Shown here: positions 24,753 through 33,810 of the stretch, piece by piece
How the letters are laid out: every line of letters begins with the position of its first letter
How positions within the stretch are numbered: the stretch's first letter is position 1
Source of the DNA: WHSW01 sp963842795
Lineage (GTDB): Bacteria > Actinomycetota > Thermoleophilia > Solirubrobacterales > 70-9
Reading direction: 5' to 3'
Length of the DNA stretch: 64,000 nt
NCBI GenBank assembly: GCA_963842795.1
Contig: CAWJHV010000018.1
Span: 62,001-126,000 of the forward strand
The notes under the pieces: model-generated
Seen by the model: the letters and a program-made list of their open reading frames with translations, nothing else
What the model was told of the DNA's origin: nothing
The model's database searches: none
Program-made: the position numbers and the translations under genes

Positions 24753-26206
24753 CAGTCGGCTGGATTCTGCCGTAAGTGGGTGACGACCATCGCGACCATC
24801 GCGCAGCCGGCGAACGCCGCCGCGCCCAATCCCCAGCCGCCGCTGACGTCGCTGAGGTAGTGGACGCCGAGGTAGACACGGCTCAGGCCGATCGCCACGG
24901 TGAGCGCCAGGCCGACGATCATCAGCGCCGTCCCGTAGGTCCACCCGGGCCGGACCCGGATCGCCACCGTGAGCGCGAGCCAGGCGTAGAAGACCGAATG
25001 CGCGGCATGGCCGCTCGGATAGCTCTGGTTCGCGGCGCTCACCAACCCGTCCGGCGGGCGCGGCCGGTCGATGATCTCCTTCAGGACCGGCACCGCGATG
25101 AGGATGATCACGATCGCCCCGACCAGAACCCCGAGCTCGGCCCAGCGGCCGCGCAAGGCGAGCGCCACCCCGGCGATCGCGGTCAGCGGGATCAGCACCG
25201 CCGTCCCGCCAAGCGCGCTCACCACCTCCGCCACGTCGGTGAGCCAATCCATGCGCAGCTTGCCGACGACGTCGATGGCCTCCGCATCGCCGGGCGTCGG
25301 TCCCGCGTTGTCGGTGACGATCAGCGCGTAGCCGATGAGCACGAACAGCGACACCGCGAGCACCGCCAGCAGGCTCGTGAACTCGAGCCCGAGCCCGCCG
25401 GGCGTAAAGCGCCGCCAGGCGAACCGAAGCTCCGGCAGCACCCGCCGCACCCCCGGGATGGAGGCGAGCCGCTCGGCCACCCGCTCGCGGTTCGCCGGCT
25501 CGCGCAGGTAGCGCGACACCACCACCGCGACGACGACGACCGCGACCAGCCCCCCGAAGACGAGCGCCCCCGTGCCTGCGATCTCCGTCGCCCGGTCGAT
25601 GCTGTTCGCGAGCGCGTAGCCCAGGAGCGAGAACGCCGCCGCCCAGAGTCCGGTGCCGAGCACGCTGTAGGGCACGAAGGCCCGGTAGCGCATCCCCGAG
25701 CTGCCGGCGATGAACGGGGCCAGCGCCCGCACCAGGCCGATGAAGCGCCCGACCAGGATCGTCTTGCCGCCGTGGCGGGCGAAGTAGCTCTCGACCTGCT
25801 CGAAGCGCTCGTGCGTGATCCTCACCTTCGGCCCGTGGCGCAGGACGAAGTCGCGCCCGAGCCGGGTGCCGATCCAGAAGCTGGTGGTATCGCCCGCCCA
25901 GGCGCAGAACCAGACGATCGCGATCGTGATCACGATCGAGGTCTCACCCTGCCCGGCGACCGCGCCGCCGAGGATCACGGCCGTCTCGCCGGGGAACACG
26001 AGGCCGACGAAGGCGCCGGTCTCGAGGAAGGCGAGCAGCCCCACCAGCGCGTAGGTCCAGTCGCCGAGCTTCTCCGAGAGGTCCTCGAGCAGCTGCTCGA
26101 CGTCGATGTCGGGTACGAGGTACTTGAAGGCGAGGAACGCGGCAACGGCGATCGCGGCGATCACGATCAGATGCCGACGGCCGCTCTTCTCTCCCTCGAG
26201 CTTCAA
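24752..26206 (-). CDS. DedA-family/PAP2 phosphatase fusion membrane protein
   Basis: 484 aa from TTG 26206. Residues about 10-215 are a DedA/SNARE-associated domain (FLETGAFVGLVFPGETAVILGG, GRFIGLVRALAPFIAGSSGM). After a charged linker, residues about 290-475 form a PAP2 phosphatase with all three motifs: KEIIDRPRPP (KX6RP), YPSGHAAHS (PSGH) and SRVYLGVH (SRX5H). DedA proteins are linked to lipid carrier or undecaprenyl-phosphate flipping, and PAP2 to dephosphorylating such lipids. A combined recycling protein is the natural inference. The TTG was chosen because the ispE stop is 10 nt upstream and no ATG fits. Confidence 0.88.
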   Translation of the reverse strand: MKLEGEKSGRRHLIVIAAIAVAAFLAFKYLVPDIDVEQLLEDLSEKLGDWTYALVGLLAFLETGAFVGLVFPGETAVILGGAVAGQGETSIVITIAIVWFCAWAGDTTSFWIGTRLGRDFVLRHGPKVRITHERFEQVESYFARHGGKTILVGRFIGLVRALAPFIAGSSGMRYRAFVPYSVLGTGLWAAAFSLLGYALANSIDRATEIAGTGALVFGGLVAVVVVAVVVSRYLREPANRERVAERLASIPGVRRVLPELRFAWRRFTPGGLGLEFTSLLAVLAVSLFVLIGYALIVTDNAGPTPGDAEAIDVVGKLRMDWLTDVAEVVSALGGTAVLIPLTAIAGVALALRGRWAELGVLVGAIVIILIAVPVLKEIIDRPRPPDGLVSAANQSYPSGHAAHSVFYAWLALTVAIRVRPGWTYGTALMIVGLALTVAIGLSRVYLGVHYLSDVSGGWGLGAAAFAGCAMVAMVVTHLRQNPAD

Positions 26207-26216
26207 GCGTCGCCGA

Positions 26217-27062
26217 TTATCGAAGGCGCTGCGGCGCCGAGACGATCGAGTTGGCGTAGCGCGGCGGGAGCGCCGAGGCCGCGACGTCGGCGGCGAGCAG
26301 ATCCTCGAACAGCCCGACCGCCGTCGGGCCCGAGCCGGCGACCATGCTCCGCGCCGCCCCGACCTCGTCGAGCGCCGCCAGCGCCTCGGCGACCCGCGGG
26401 CGCAACGAGACCGCCGCCTGCTCGAGATCGTTGACCAGGAGCTCGCCGTACTCGAGCGGCGAGGCGCCGGCGGCGGCGGCCTCGCGCAGCCGGCCCTCCA
26501 GCAACTCGAGCTCATCGGACCCCCGCCCCAGCCCGAGCGAGTCCGCCTCCGCGTAGACGTCGGCGGTCGCCAGCCCCTCGTCGTCGCCGATCAGGACCAC
26601 CCCGAACTCACCCGGCGTGGGCAGCGGCTCGACCAGCTCGCCGGCACCTCCCACCAGCGCCATCACCGGATCGAGCTGCGACGGCACGTCAGCTCCGAGC
26701 CCGGCGGCGAGCTCGGGCATCCCGTGGAGCTCGCCCGCGGCGAGCCGCAATATCGCGGCCGCGTCGGCGCTGCCGCCGCCGAGTCCCGCCGCGACCGGGA
26801 TCCGCTTGTCGATCTCCACCCGCAGCGGCGATCCCGCCCAGCCGCGGGCGCGCATCGCCTCGAGCGCCACCCCGACCAGGTTCGGCCCCTCGACCCCGCG
26901 GCAGACGACCTCGTCGGCCTCCCCCGCCGCCTCGGAGACCGTGATCCGGTCGCTGAGCAGCAGCGGGCAGAACAGCGACCGCAGCTCGTGCAGGCCGTCG
27001 CCGCGCCTGCCCCCGAGATAGAGGCAGAGGTTGAGCTTCGCCGGCGCCCGCAGGGTCTTCAT
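26217..27062 (-). CDS. ispE: 4-diphosphocytidyl-2-C-methyl-D-erythritol kinase
   Basis: 281 aa GHMP kinase of the non-mevalonate isoprenoid pathway. It opens with APAKLNLCLYLGGRRGDGLHEL, contains the ATP-binding IPVAAGLGGGSADAAAIL (about 88-105) and ends with SMVAGSGPTAVGLFEDLLAA. The ATG overlaps the rsmA stop by 4 nt. The order rsmA-ispE is common in actinobacteria. Confidence 0.96.
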   Translation of the reverse strand: MKTLRAPAKLNLCLYLGGRRGDGLHELRSLFCPLLLSDRITVSEAAGEADEVVCRGVEGPNLVGVALEAMRARGWAGSPLRVEIDKRIPVAAGLGGGSADAAAILRLAAGELHGMPELAAGLGADVPSQLDPVMALVGGAGELVEPLPTPGEFGVVLIGDDEGLATADVYAEADSLGLGRGSDELELLEGRLREAAAAGASPLEYGELLVNDLEQAAVSLRPRVAEALAALDEVGAARSMVAGSGPTAVGLFEDLLAADVAASALPPRYANSIVSAPQRLR

Positions 27063-27832
27063 CGGGCGGCGGCCGCCTCGAGCGCCGCGGCGAGGGCGAC
27101 GAACTGCGCCGGCGCCAGCTGCTCGGCGCGCGCGTCGGGCGCCAGCGCCATCGCGACCAGCGCCTCGCGAACGGTCTCGCGGACGCCCGGCCTGGCGTGC
27201 TCGAGCGAGCGTGCGAGCGACTTGCGCCGGTGGGCGAAGCCGTCGCGGACCAACCTCGCCACCTCCGGGCTCGGCGCCGGGCCCGTGCGCTCGAGCGCGA
27301 TCAGCGCCGAATCAACGCGCGGGCGCGGCGTGAACACCGCCCGGTCAACCGAGCGCAGCATGCGCACGTCGCAGGCGAGCTGCACGAGCACGCTCGGGCC
27401 GCCGTAGACGCGTGAGCCGGGCGCGGCGCGCAGGCGGTCGGCGATCTCGCGCTGGACCATCACCGTCCATGCCCGCAGCCCCTCGAGCTCGGAGATCGTC
27501 CTCAGCAGCAGCGGCGTCGCGATCGAGTAGGGAAGGTTGGCGACCATCCGGTCGGCCGGCGGCAGGAACGCCGCCAGGTCGAGCCGCATCGCGTCGCCGA
27601 AGTGCAGCGTCACGTTGCCGTGCTCAGCTGCGACGGCCTCGAGCTCCGGCCGCAGCCGCTGGTCGAGCTCGACCACGTGCACCCTCGCCACCCGCGACGC
27701 CAGCTCTCCGGTGAGCGCGCCCGCGCCGCCACCGACCTCGAGCACGACGTCGTCGGGCCGCGGGTCCGCCTCGCGGACGATCGCCGCCAGCAGGTTGGGG
27801 TCGGCGAGGAAGTTCTGACCGAGCCTCACCAC
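27059..27832 (-). CDS. rsmA: 16S rRNA dimethyladenosine transferase
   Basis: 257 aa KsgA-type enzyme that dimethylates A1518/A1519 of 16S rRNA. Motifs: GQNFLADPNLLAAIV at the start, the SAM-binding VVLEVGGGAGALTGEL, the acidic VHVVELDQRL and the catalytic NLPYSIATPLL. GTG or equivalent start at 27832, 7 nt after the tatD stop; its stop overlaps ispE. Confidence 0.96.
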   Translation of the reverse strand: MVRLGQNFLADPNLLAAIVREADPRPDDVVLEVGGGAGALTGELASRVARVHVVELDQRLRPELEAVAAEHGNVTLHFGDAMRLDLAAFLPPADRMVANLPYSIATPLLLRTISELEGLRAWTVMVQREIADRLRAAPGSRVYGGPSVLVQLACDVRMLRSVDRAVFTPRPRVDSALIALERTGPAPSPEVARLVRDGFAHRRKSLARSLEHARPGVRETVREALVAMALAPDARAEQLAPAQFVALAAALEAAAAR

Positions 27833-27839
27833 CCCGGCA

Positions 27840-28616
27840 TCACCAACCGAAGACGCGCGCCGCGTTCGCCTCCACCGTCGCCTCGAGCTCGGGATACGAG
27901 GTCCCGCGGAGCTCGGCCAGGGCCTCGGCGGTGGCGACCACGTTCGCCGGCTCGTTGCGCTTCCCGCGGACCGGCTGCGGCGAGAGGAAGGGCGCGTCGG
28001 TCTCCACGAGCAGCAGCTCGTCGGGCACCTCGCCGGCCGCGGCGCGAAGCGTCTCGGACCTCGGATAGGTGAGGTTGCCGGCGAACGAGCAGTACCAGCC
28101 CCACTCGGCCGCCTCGGCGGCGCGCTCGGGCGGGGCCGAAAAGCAGTGCAGGATCACCGTCACCCCGACCGCCTCGGCGCGCAGGATCTCGAACGTGTCC
28201 GCCAGCGCCTCGCCGTCGGTCGTGGTCCCGCCGTCGCGGACGTGGATCACGAGCGGCTTGGCGACCCGGCGGGCGATCCGGATGTGCGCCTCGAACGCGT
28301 GGCGCTGGTCGTCGCGCGGGGCGTTGTCGCGATAGAAGTCGAGCCCCGTCTCACCGACCGCCGCCACGCGCGGATGCGCGGCCAGCTCCTCGATCCGCGC
28401 CGCCGCGGCATCGTCGAAGCCGGTCGTCCCGTTCGGGTGCCGGCCGACGGCCGCGTACACCGCCTCGTAGGCCTCGGCGACGGCGATCGCCTCCTCGCTG
28501 CCGGCCTCGTCGATGCCGACGCTCAGCATTCGCCGCACCCCGACCTGCGCCGCCTCGGCGACCAGTTCGGCGTCCGGGGGCTCGCAGAGCCCGAGGTGGC
28601 AGTGGGTGTCGACCAT
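27840..28616 (-). CDS. tatD: TatD-family metal-dependent hydrolase
   Basis: 258 aa TIM-barrel metallohydrolase. Metal ligands are visible in VDTHCHLGL, GETGLDFYRD, PLVIHVRD, ILHCFSAPPE and ETDAPFLSPQPVRGKRNEP. TatD proteins act as Mg-dependent 3'-5' exonucleases or deoxyribonucleases. First gene of tatD-rsmA-ispE-DedA/PAP2-small membrane protein (all minus, tight spacing). Confidence 0.94.
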   Translation of the reverse strand: MVDTHCHLGLCEPPDAELVAEAAQVGVRRMLSVGIDEAGSEEAIAVAEAYEAVYAAVGRHPNGTTGFDDAAAARIEELAAHPRVAAVGETGLDFYRDNAPRDDQRHAFEAHIRIARRVAKPLVIHVRDGGTTTDGEALADTFEILRAEAVGVTVILHCFSAPPERAAEAAEWGWYCSFAGNLTYPRSETLRAAAGEVPDELLLVETDAPFLSPQPVRGKRNEPANVVATAEALAELRGTSYPELEATVEANAARVFGW

Positions 28617-28644
28617 GGGCCGAGTCTCGCAGGCAGCGTCGATC

Positions 28645-29571
28645 TCAGAGGTCGCGGCGCCTGAAGCCGGCGACCGCGAGCGCGACGACGCCCGCGGTGT
28701 AGACGAGCGCCCAGAGCACCAGGCCGGGCCCCGACTCCTCGGCGCCGCCGAACGGCCCCAGCTGCACGACCCGGCCCGTGAGCCCCGTCTGCTCGGAGGT
28801 GAGCAGGAAGAGGCCCTCCTGGTACAGCGCCTCGAAGGGCACGGCGTACGTCGCGACCTCCGAGATCCGCTCCAATGTCCGTGAAGCGATCGCGTCGCCG
28901 ATCTGTCCCAGCAGCCCGGCGACCAGGCCCGCGCCGAAGAGCATGAACACCGCGATCCCCTGGGCCGTGGAGGCGAGGAAGACGGACGCCAGGGTCGAGA
29001 GCGCGGCGATGATCACCACCGCGGCGGCGAGGGTGACCCCCGGCAGGACCAGGTGGTCGGGGGACCAGTCGCCGAACGCCGCCGTCAACGCCAGGCAGAC
29101 GACGTACACGGCGAGCACGTAGACGGCGGCCGCGATCGCCGCCCCGGCCCAGCGGGCGACGAGCATCGTCCCGCGCCCCAGCGGGCGGACGACCAGCGGC
29201 TGCAGGAGGCCGGTCTCCGCGTCGCCGCGGACCACCCCGACCGTCATGAACACGGCCAGTACCGCGCCGAGGAAGAGGGTCGCGAACATCGCCAGGCCGA
29301 ACACGGTGGAGCCGACCAGGGTCTGCTCGTCGATCAGGTCGCCGCCGATCAGCCCCTGCTTGGAGACCTCGTCGAAGGCGATCTTGACCCCGAGGCCGAA
29401 GAGCGCGAGGAAGACCAGCGTGAGCGTCAGCACGACCGCGAACACCCGCCGCCTGAGGCTCTCGGCGAAGGCGAAGCCGACCACCGCCCTGGCGGCGTCG
29501 AGGTTCGACACCGCGGAGGCGGCGCTCGAATCAGGCGCCTCAACAGCGGCGCGGCTCGGCTCCCGCCTCAC
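28645..29571 (-). CDS. ABC-2 type export permease
   Basis: 308 aa with about six membrane segments after a 35-residue N-terminal tail. It pairs with the upstream ATPase: its GTG at 29571 overlaps that gene's TGA (GTGA). The first 13 codons (VRREPSRAAVEAP) are encoded by one copy of repeat family A, so the repeat has become coding and supplies the start codon. A NosY/ABC2_membrane_2-type fold is likely; substrate unknown. Confidence 0.87.
   Translation of the reverse strand: MRREPSRAAVEAPDSSAASAVSNLDAARAVVGFAFAESLRRRVFAVVLTLTLVFLALFGLGVKIAFDEVSKQGLIGGDLIDEQTLVGSTVFGLAMFATLFLGAVLAVFMTVGVVRGDAETGLLQPLVVRPLGRGTMLVARWAGAAIAAAVYVLAVYVVCLALTAAFGDWSPDHLVLPGVTLAAAVVIIAALSTLASVFLASTAQGIAVFMLFGAGLVAGLLGQIGDAIASRTLERISEVATYAVPFEALYQEGLFLLTSEQTGLTGRVVQLGPFGGAEESGPGLVLWALVYTAGVVALAVAGFRRRDL
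29531..29571 (-). repeat. Single copy of repeat family A
   Basis: aggcgcctcaacagcggcgc...cgcctcac on the plus strand matches the short (third) unit at 6363-6403 with few changes. It spans the start of the ABC permease gene. Confidence 0.85.
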
Positions 29572-30428
29572 TGTGGATCCTCCCCGACGGCCTCGAGGTA
29601 GACGTCCTCGAGCGTGCTCGCGAGCACCCGCACCCCGTAGACGGACTCGCCCGCGGCGACCAGCTCGGCGACGATCCGCGGCGCGTCGTCGCGGCCCGCG
29701 CCCTCGATCAGCCTCGTCCCGGCCGCGGTCTCGACCTCGATCCCTCGTGGGCGGGCGAGCTCCGCCGGCGTCCCGCGCTCGACCACCTCGCCCTCGACCA
29801 GGATCGCGACCCGGTCGCAGACGCGCTCGACCTCGCCCAGCAGGTGCGAGCTCAGCAGCACCGAGATCCCGCGGGAGCGGACCTCGGCGAGCAGCTCGCG
29901 GACGACCCGGCGGCCGGCCGGGTCGAGCGCGCTGGTCGGCTCGTCGAGCAGCAGCAGCTGCGGATCGCCGACCAGCGCCTGGGCGATCCCGAGGCGCTGC
30001 TGCATTCCCTTCGACATCGCCGAGACCCGCCGGTCGGCGGCGGCGCCGAGCCCGACCAGGTCGAGCAACCACGCGCGCTCGGCGGCGTCGCCCGTCGACC
30101 CCGCGAGGCGCTGGTGCAGCCGCAGAACCTCCTCGGCGCTCGCCCAGGCGGGGAAGCGGAAGAGCTCGGCGAGGTAGCCGATCGAGGCCCGCGCCTCCAG
30201 CGACCCCGCCGCGTGGCCGCAGACCCGCGCCTCGCCCGAGGTCGGGCGGACCAGCCCGCAGGCGATCTTCGCCAGCGTCGACTTGCCGGCGCCGTTCGGC
30301 CCCAGGAGGGCCACGATCTCGCCCTCGGCGACCTCGAGCGAGACCCCGCGCAGCGCGTCGGTCGAGCCGTAGCGCTTGCGCAGCTCCGCCGCGGCGAAGG
30401 CCCCGGGCGTCACGAGACGATCACTCAT
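29568..30428 (-). CDS. ABC transporter ATP-binding protein
   Basis: 286 aa. Walker A GPNGAGKST (about 43-51), a signature region reading SAMSKGMQQRLGIAQAL (the LSKGMQQRL variant common in CcmA/NatA-type exporters), Walker B LLLLDEPTSALDP and switch His in LLSSHLLGEVERV. The C-terminal 70 residues form a regulatory extension ending in TLEDVYLEAV. Together with the overlapping permease gene it makes an ABC-2 exporter of unknown cargo. Confidence 0.95.
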   Translation of the reverse strand: MSDRLVTPGAFAAAELRKRYGSTDALRGVSLEVAEGEIVALLGPNGAGKSTLAKIACGLVRPTSGEARVCGHAAGSLEARASIGYLAELFRFPAWASAEEVLRLHQRLAGSTGDAAERAWLLDLVGLGAAADRRVSAMSKGMQQRLGIAQALVGDPQLLLLDEPTSALDPAGRRVVRELLAEVRSRGISVLLSSHLLGEVERVCDRVAILVEGEVVERGTPAELARPRGIEVETAAGTRLIEGAGRDDAPRIVAELVAAGESVYGVRVLASTLEDVYLEAVGEDPQ

Positions 30429-30998
30429 CTAGCCGCCGACCGGCTTCGGCGGGCCGGGCCCGGCGGTCACCGGCGAGCCGGCGAGCGGCGCCCCGTAGGT
30501 CCACGGCGGCGGCCCGATGTCGCGGCTGATGTCGAGCTGGACGTACCAGCGCGGGCCCTTCTCCGTCGCGACCAGATCGAAGTAGGCGATGTCGGCCAGG
30601 CTCGCGCCGCCGGGGCGCTCGGCGTCGATCTCGTCGGCGAGCTTCGCCGGCACCTCGATCGGCACGTCACCCGGTGCGAAGGCGCCCGATCCCTCGGCGG
30701 TCTCGGCGTTCACGGTGCCGGGCTCGATGTGAAGCGTCGTGATCCCCTGGCCGGCGCCGAGCTGGTCGGAGACCTGGTCGAGCGCCGGCTGGAGGTTGGC
30801 GGGGCGAAACAGCGAGTCGGCGTCGTCGCCGGCGACCGCCCGAGGCTCCGAGGACGAGCTGACGCCGGGTTCGACCCCCTCGCCGGGCAGGTCGGGCGCG
30901 ATCGCGTCCATGGCGACGAACCCGAGCCATAGACCGAGCGCAATCGCGACCACATGGACGAGGACGGGGATCGGGTTGAAGCCGCTCTCGCTCGCCAT
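30429..30998 (-). CDS. Single-pass membrane-anchored protein of unknown function
   Basis: 189 aa. One N-terminal membrane segment (about residues 10-31) is followed by an Asp/Ser-rich linker and a domain with ALDQVSDQLGAGQGITTLHIEPGTVNAE and YFDLVATEKGPRWYVQLDIS. No family recognised. Stop and start are adjacent to the ABC ATPase start and the SHOCT gene stop (2-nt gap), so the four genes 31624-28645 look like one transcript. Confidence 0.75.
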   Translation of the reverse strand: MASESGFNPIPVLVHVVAIALGLWLGFVAMDAIAPDLPGEGVEPGVSSSSEPRAVAGDDADSLFRPANLQPALDQVSDQLGAGQGITTLHIEPGTVNAETAEGSGAFAPGDVPIEVPAKLADEIDAERPGGASLADIAYFDLVATEKGPRWYVQLDISRDIGPPPWTYGAPLAGSPVTAGPGPPKPVGG

Positions 30999-31000
30999 CG

Positions 31001-31624
31001 CTACGTGTCCTCGACGATCTTGGACTTCAGCGTCTGGAACTCGGCCTCGGTGATCGTGCCCTGCTTGCGCAGCCGGTCGAGCGTTTCGAGGCGGTCCTCC
31101 GGGTTGGCGGCGCCGGTGAAGCGGCTCGCCGTCTCCGCCACCTTCACCATCGCGGGGTTGACCGTCGTGGAGGCGCGCTTCTTGCGGCGGCCGAACTTGA
31201 GCGCCAGGAGGCCACCCGCTCCCATGATCAGGCCCATGAAGCCGACGATCAGCCCGCCGGTCTCGCCGCCGGGGCCGGGGTTGGCGTCAGGTCCCCAGAC
31301 GGCGAGGAAGCAGCCGATCGCGAGCGCCCAGAAGAGGCCGGTCCAGAACCAGATCACCACGGCCGCGTTCTCGGGCGGGCGCGCGGAGCCGGGCGGCGTG
31401 CCACGCGCGATGTAGATCCCGGCGGCGACGAAGAGCAGGATGATGCCCCCGCTGAGGGCGACCATGAGGCCGCCGATCCCGTCGGGGCACTCGCGCGCCG
31501 AGACGTACGGCCCGCCGCTGGCGCAGGTGCCGACCTGCAGCAGCTGGAAGATGCCGTAGCCGACCGCCACCCAGCAGAACGCGAACAGGGTCATGCCCAG
31601 GAAAGTGCAAACCAGGTAGCGCAT
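31001..31624 (-). CDS. Four-helix membrane protein with C-terminal SHOCT domain
   Basis: 207 aa from ATG 31624. Hydrophobic segments lie at about 5-28, 50-72, 88-110 and 122-142. The C-terminal 30 residues (LETLDRLRKQGTITEAEFQTLKSKIV) are a SHOCT oligomerisation motif. Function unknown. First gene of a probable operon with the ABC exporter, divergent from the 31644 gene with only 19 bp between. Confidence 0.85.
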   Translation of the reverse strand: MRYLVCTFLGMTLFAFCWVAVGYGIFQLLQVGTCASGGPYVSARECPDGIGGLMVALSGGIILLFVAAGIYIARGTPPGSARPPENAAVVIWFWTGLFWALAIGCFLAVWGPDANPGPGGETGGLIVGFMGLIMGAGGLLALKFGRRKKRASTTVNPAMVKVAETASRFTGAANPEDRLETLDRLRKQGTITEAEFQTLKSKIVEDT

Positions 31625-31643
31625 CGACGGGTTCGGCGATGAT

Positions 31644-32213
31644 ATGTCGATGCCCGACCCCGACCACTGGCGCGGCCTCGACTCGCCGCGGATCGCGCCC
31701 GCCGACCCGAGCACGCTGAACCCGCTGATGCGGGGGATCCTCGCGATTGCCGGGCGCGCCACCGGCGGCCCGCCGCCGCACATCTTCGCCACGCTCGCCC
31801 GCCACCCGAGCCTGTTCGTGAGCTGGCTCGTGTTCGCCGGGCGCCTGATGCCGCGGGGGCGGCTGCCGCGCCAGGAGACCGAGCTCGTGATCCTGCGCGT
31901 CGCCTGGAACTGCGCCAACCGCTACGAGTGGAACCACCACGAGCGGATCGGCCGCCGCGTCGGCCTCGCCGAGGCCGAGATCGAGCGCATCTCCGCCGGG
32001 GCGCAGGCCGAGGGCTGGAGCGAAAGGCGCCGGGCGATGCTCGCCGCCGCCGACGAGATCCACGCCGACGGGCGGATCTCCGACGCGACCTGGGGCGTCC
32101 TGCGGACCGAGCTCGACGACGGCGAGCTGATCGAGCTCACGATGCTGGTCGGCCACTACGAGATGGTCGCGGCGACGATCTCGAGCCTCGGGATCCAGCC
32201 CGAGGCTCGGTAG
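31644..32213 (+). CDS. Carboxymuconolactone decarboxylase (AhpD-like) family protein
   Basis: 189 aa. The CMD-domain pattern is clear: FVSWLVFAGRLMPRGRLPRQETELVILRVAWNCANRYEWNHHERIG. The family's CxxC is replaced by a single Cys (CANRYEW...HH), so it is unlike peroxidase-type AhpD and closer to the single-Cys CMD branch. The reaction cannot be assigned. ATG at 31644 or 31650. Confidence 0.85.
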   Translation: MSMPDPDHWRGLDSPRIAPADPSTLNPLMRGILAIAGRATGGPPPHIFATLARHPSLFVSWLVFAGRLMPRGRLPRQETELVILRVAWNCANRYEWNHHERIGRRVGLAEAEIERISAGAQAEGWSERRRAMLAAADEIHADGRISDATWGVLRTELDDGELIELTMLVGHYEMVAATISSLGIQPEAR

Positions 32214-32245
32214 CGCCGCCTCAGCCCTCGGGGCGCGGCCGGCCT

Positions 32246-33751
32246 TCAGTCGAGCTTCGGGAACAGGGGCGCGATCCGCTCCACGCGGGCGCCTCCGCTT
32301 CGGCCGCCGAAGCGGTCGAGCTCCCGGCCCTGCTCGCCGAACGCGTCGAGCAGCCGGGCGCTGGTCTCCGGCATGTACGCGGTCAGGAGCAGGGCGAGCA
32401 CGCGCACGCCCTCGGCGAGGTTGTAGAGCACCTGGTCGAGGCGGCCGGACTGCGCTTCGTCCTTGGCCAGGTCCCACGGCCGCGACTCCTCGACGTAGCG
32501 GTTCAGCCGCCGAACCCGCACCCAGATCGCCTCCAGCGCCTGGCTCAGCTCGAGCGCGTCGAGCAGGTCGCCGACCACCTGCTCGAGCCCGGCGAGCCCG
32601 TCGGCGCCCTCGACCAGAGCCGGGTCGAGCTCGCCATCGGGCACGATGCCGTCGCGGTAGCGCTCGATCATCGCCAGGGTCCGCGAGGCGAGGTTGCCCC
32701 AGTCGTTGGCGAGCTCGCTCTCGTACCGCGCCTCGAAGCCGGCGGCTGAGACGCTCCCGTCCTGGCCGAAGGAGACCTCGCGGTTGCAGTAGAAGCGCAG
32801 CGCGTCGGCGCCGAAGCGCTCGATCACCTCGTTCGGGTCGAGCACGTTGCCGAGCGACTTCGACATCTTCTTCTCCCCCATCAGCAGGTAGCCGTGGACG
32901 TACACGTGCTGAGGCGGCTCCAGCCCGGCGGCCATCAGGAAGGCGGGCCAGTAGACCGTGTGGAACTTGAGGATGTCCTTGGCGATGATGTGCCAGGTCG
33001 CCGGCCAGAAGCGGTCGGTGAGGTCCTCGCCCTCGCGGGCGTAGGAGAGCGCCGTGTAGTAGTTGAGCAGCGCGTCCCACCAGACGTAGATCACCTGGTC
33101 CGTGTCCCATGGCACCGGGACGCCCCAGGTGAGCTTCGGGCGCGAGAGCGAGACGTCCTGGAGCCCGCCCTCGATGAACGAGAGCGCCTCGTTGCGCCGG
33201 AACGCGGGCAGCACGAAGTCGGGCCGCTCCGCGAAGAGCCGCTTGAGGTCGTCCTCGAAGGCCGAGAGGCGAAAGAACCAGTTCTCCTGGCTCTCGCGCT
33301 CGAGCGGAATCTCGTGGATCAGGCACGTGTTGCCCGGCCCGATCTCGGTCTCGCTCTTGAAGTCGGCGCAGCGCGGGCAGTACCAGCCCTCGTACAGGCC
33401 CTCGTAGACGTGCCCGTTGTCGTGGACGCGCTGGACCACCTCCTGCACCTTCGCCATGTGCTCCGGGTCGGTCGTGCGGATGAAGAAGTCGTTCGAGGCG
33501 CCGACCCGCCCGGTGAGCTCACGAAAGCGCGGCGCGTTGAGGTCGACGAGCTCCCGTGGGCTCATCCCCTGGCTCTCCGCCGCCTGGACGACCGGCTCGC
33601 CGTGCTCGTCCGTCCCGGTGAGGAAGAACACGTCCTCGCCCCGCTGGCGCATGTGCCGGGCGAGAACATCGGCCGCGATCGTCGAGTACGCGTGGCCGAG
33701 ATGGGGTTCCGCGTTGACGTAGTAGATCGGGGTGGTGACGTAGTAGCTCAT
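32246..33751 (-). CDS. metG: Methionyl-tRNA synthetase
   Basis: 501 aa class I enzyme from ATG 33751 (MSYYVTTPIYYVNAEPHLGHAY, with the HIGH-type HLGH). The zinc-knuckle region has CPRC...CLIH, the KMSKS loop reads GEKKMSKSLGNVLDP, and an anticodon-binding helical domain follows (NDWGNLASRTLAMI). It ends without the C-terminal tRNA-binding (EMAP-like) domain, as in the short MetG group. Confidence 0.97.
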   Translation of the reverse strand: MSYYVTTPIYYVNAEPHLGHAYSTIAADVLARHMRQRGEDVFFLTGTDEHGEPVVQAAESQGMSPRELVDLNAPRFRELTGRVGASNDFFIRTTDPEHMAKVQEVVQRVHDNGHVYEGLYEGWYCPRCADFKSETEIGPGNTCLIHEIPLERESQENWFFRLSAFEDDLKRLFAERPDFVLPAFRRNEALSFIEGGLQDVSLSRPKLTWGVPVPWDTDQVIYVWWDALLNYYTALSYAREGEDLTDRFWPATWHIIAKDILKFHTVYWPAFLMAAGLEPPQHVYVHGYLLMGEKKMSKSLGNVLDPNEVIERFGADALRFYCNREVSFGQDGSVSAAGFEARYESELANDWGNLASRTLAMIERYRDGIVPDGELDPALVEGADGLAGLEQVVGDLLDALELSQALEAIWVRVRRLNRYVEESRPWDLAKDEAQSGRLDQVLYNLAEGVRVLALLLTAYMPETSARLLDAFGEQGRELDRFGGRSGGARVERIAPLFPKLD

Positions 33752-33810
33752 GGCCGGATGGGTGAGTGTACGGTTGGCCCGCCGTCGATCCCGCCCATTG
33801 GAGGCCCCGA

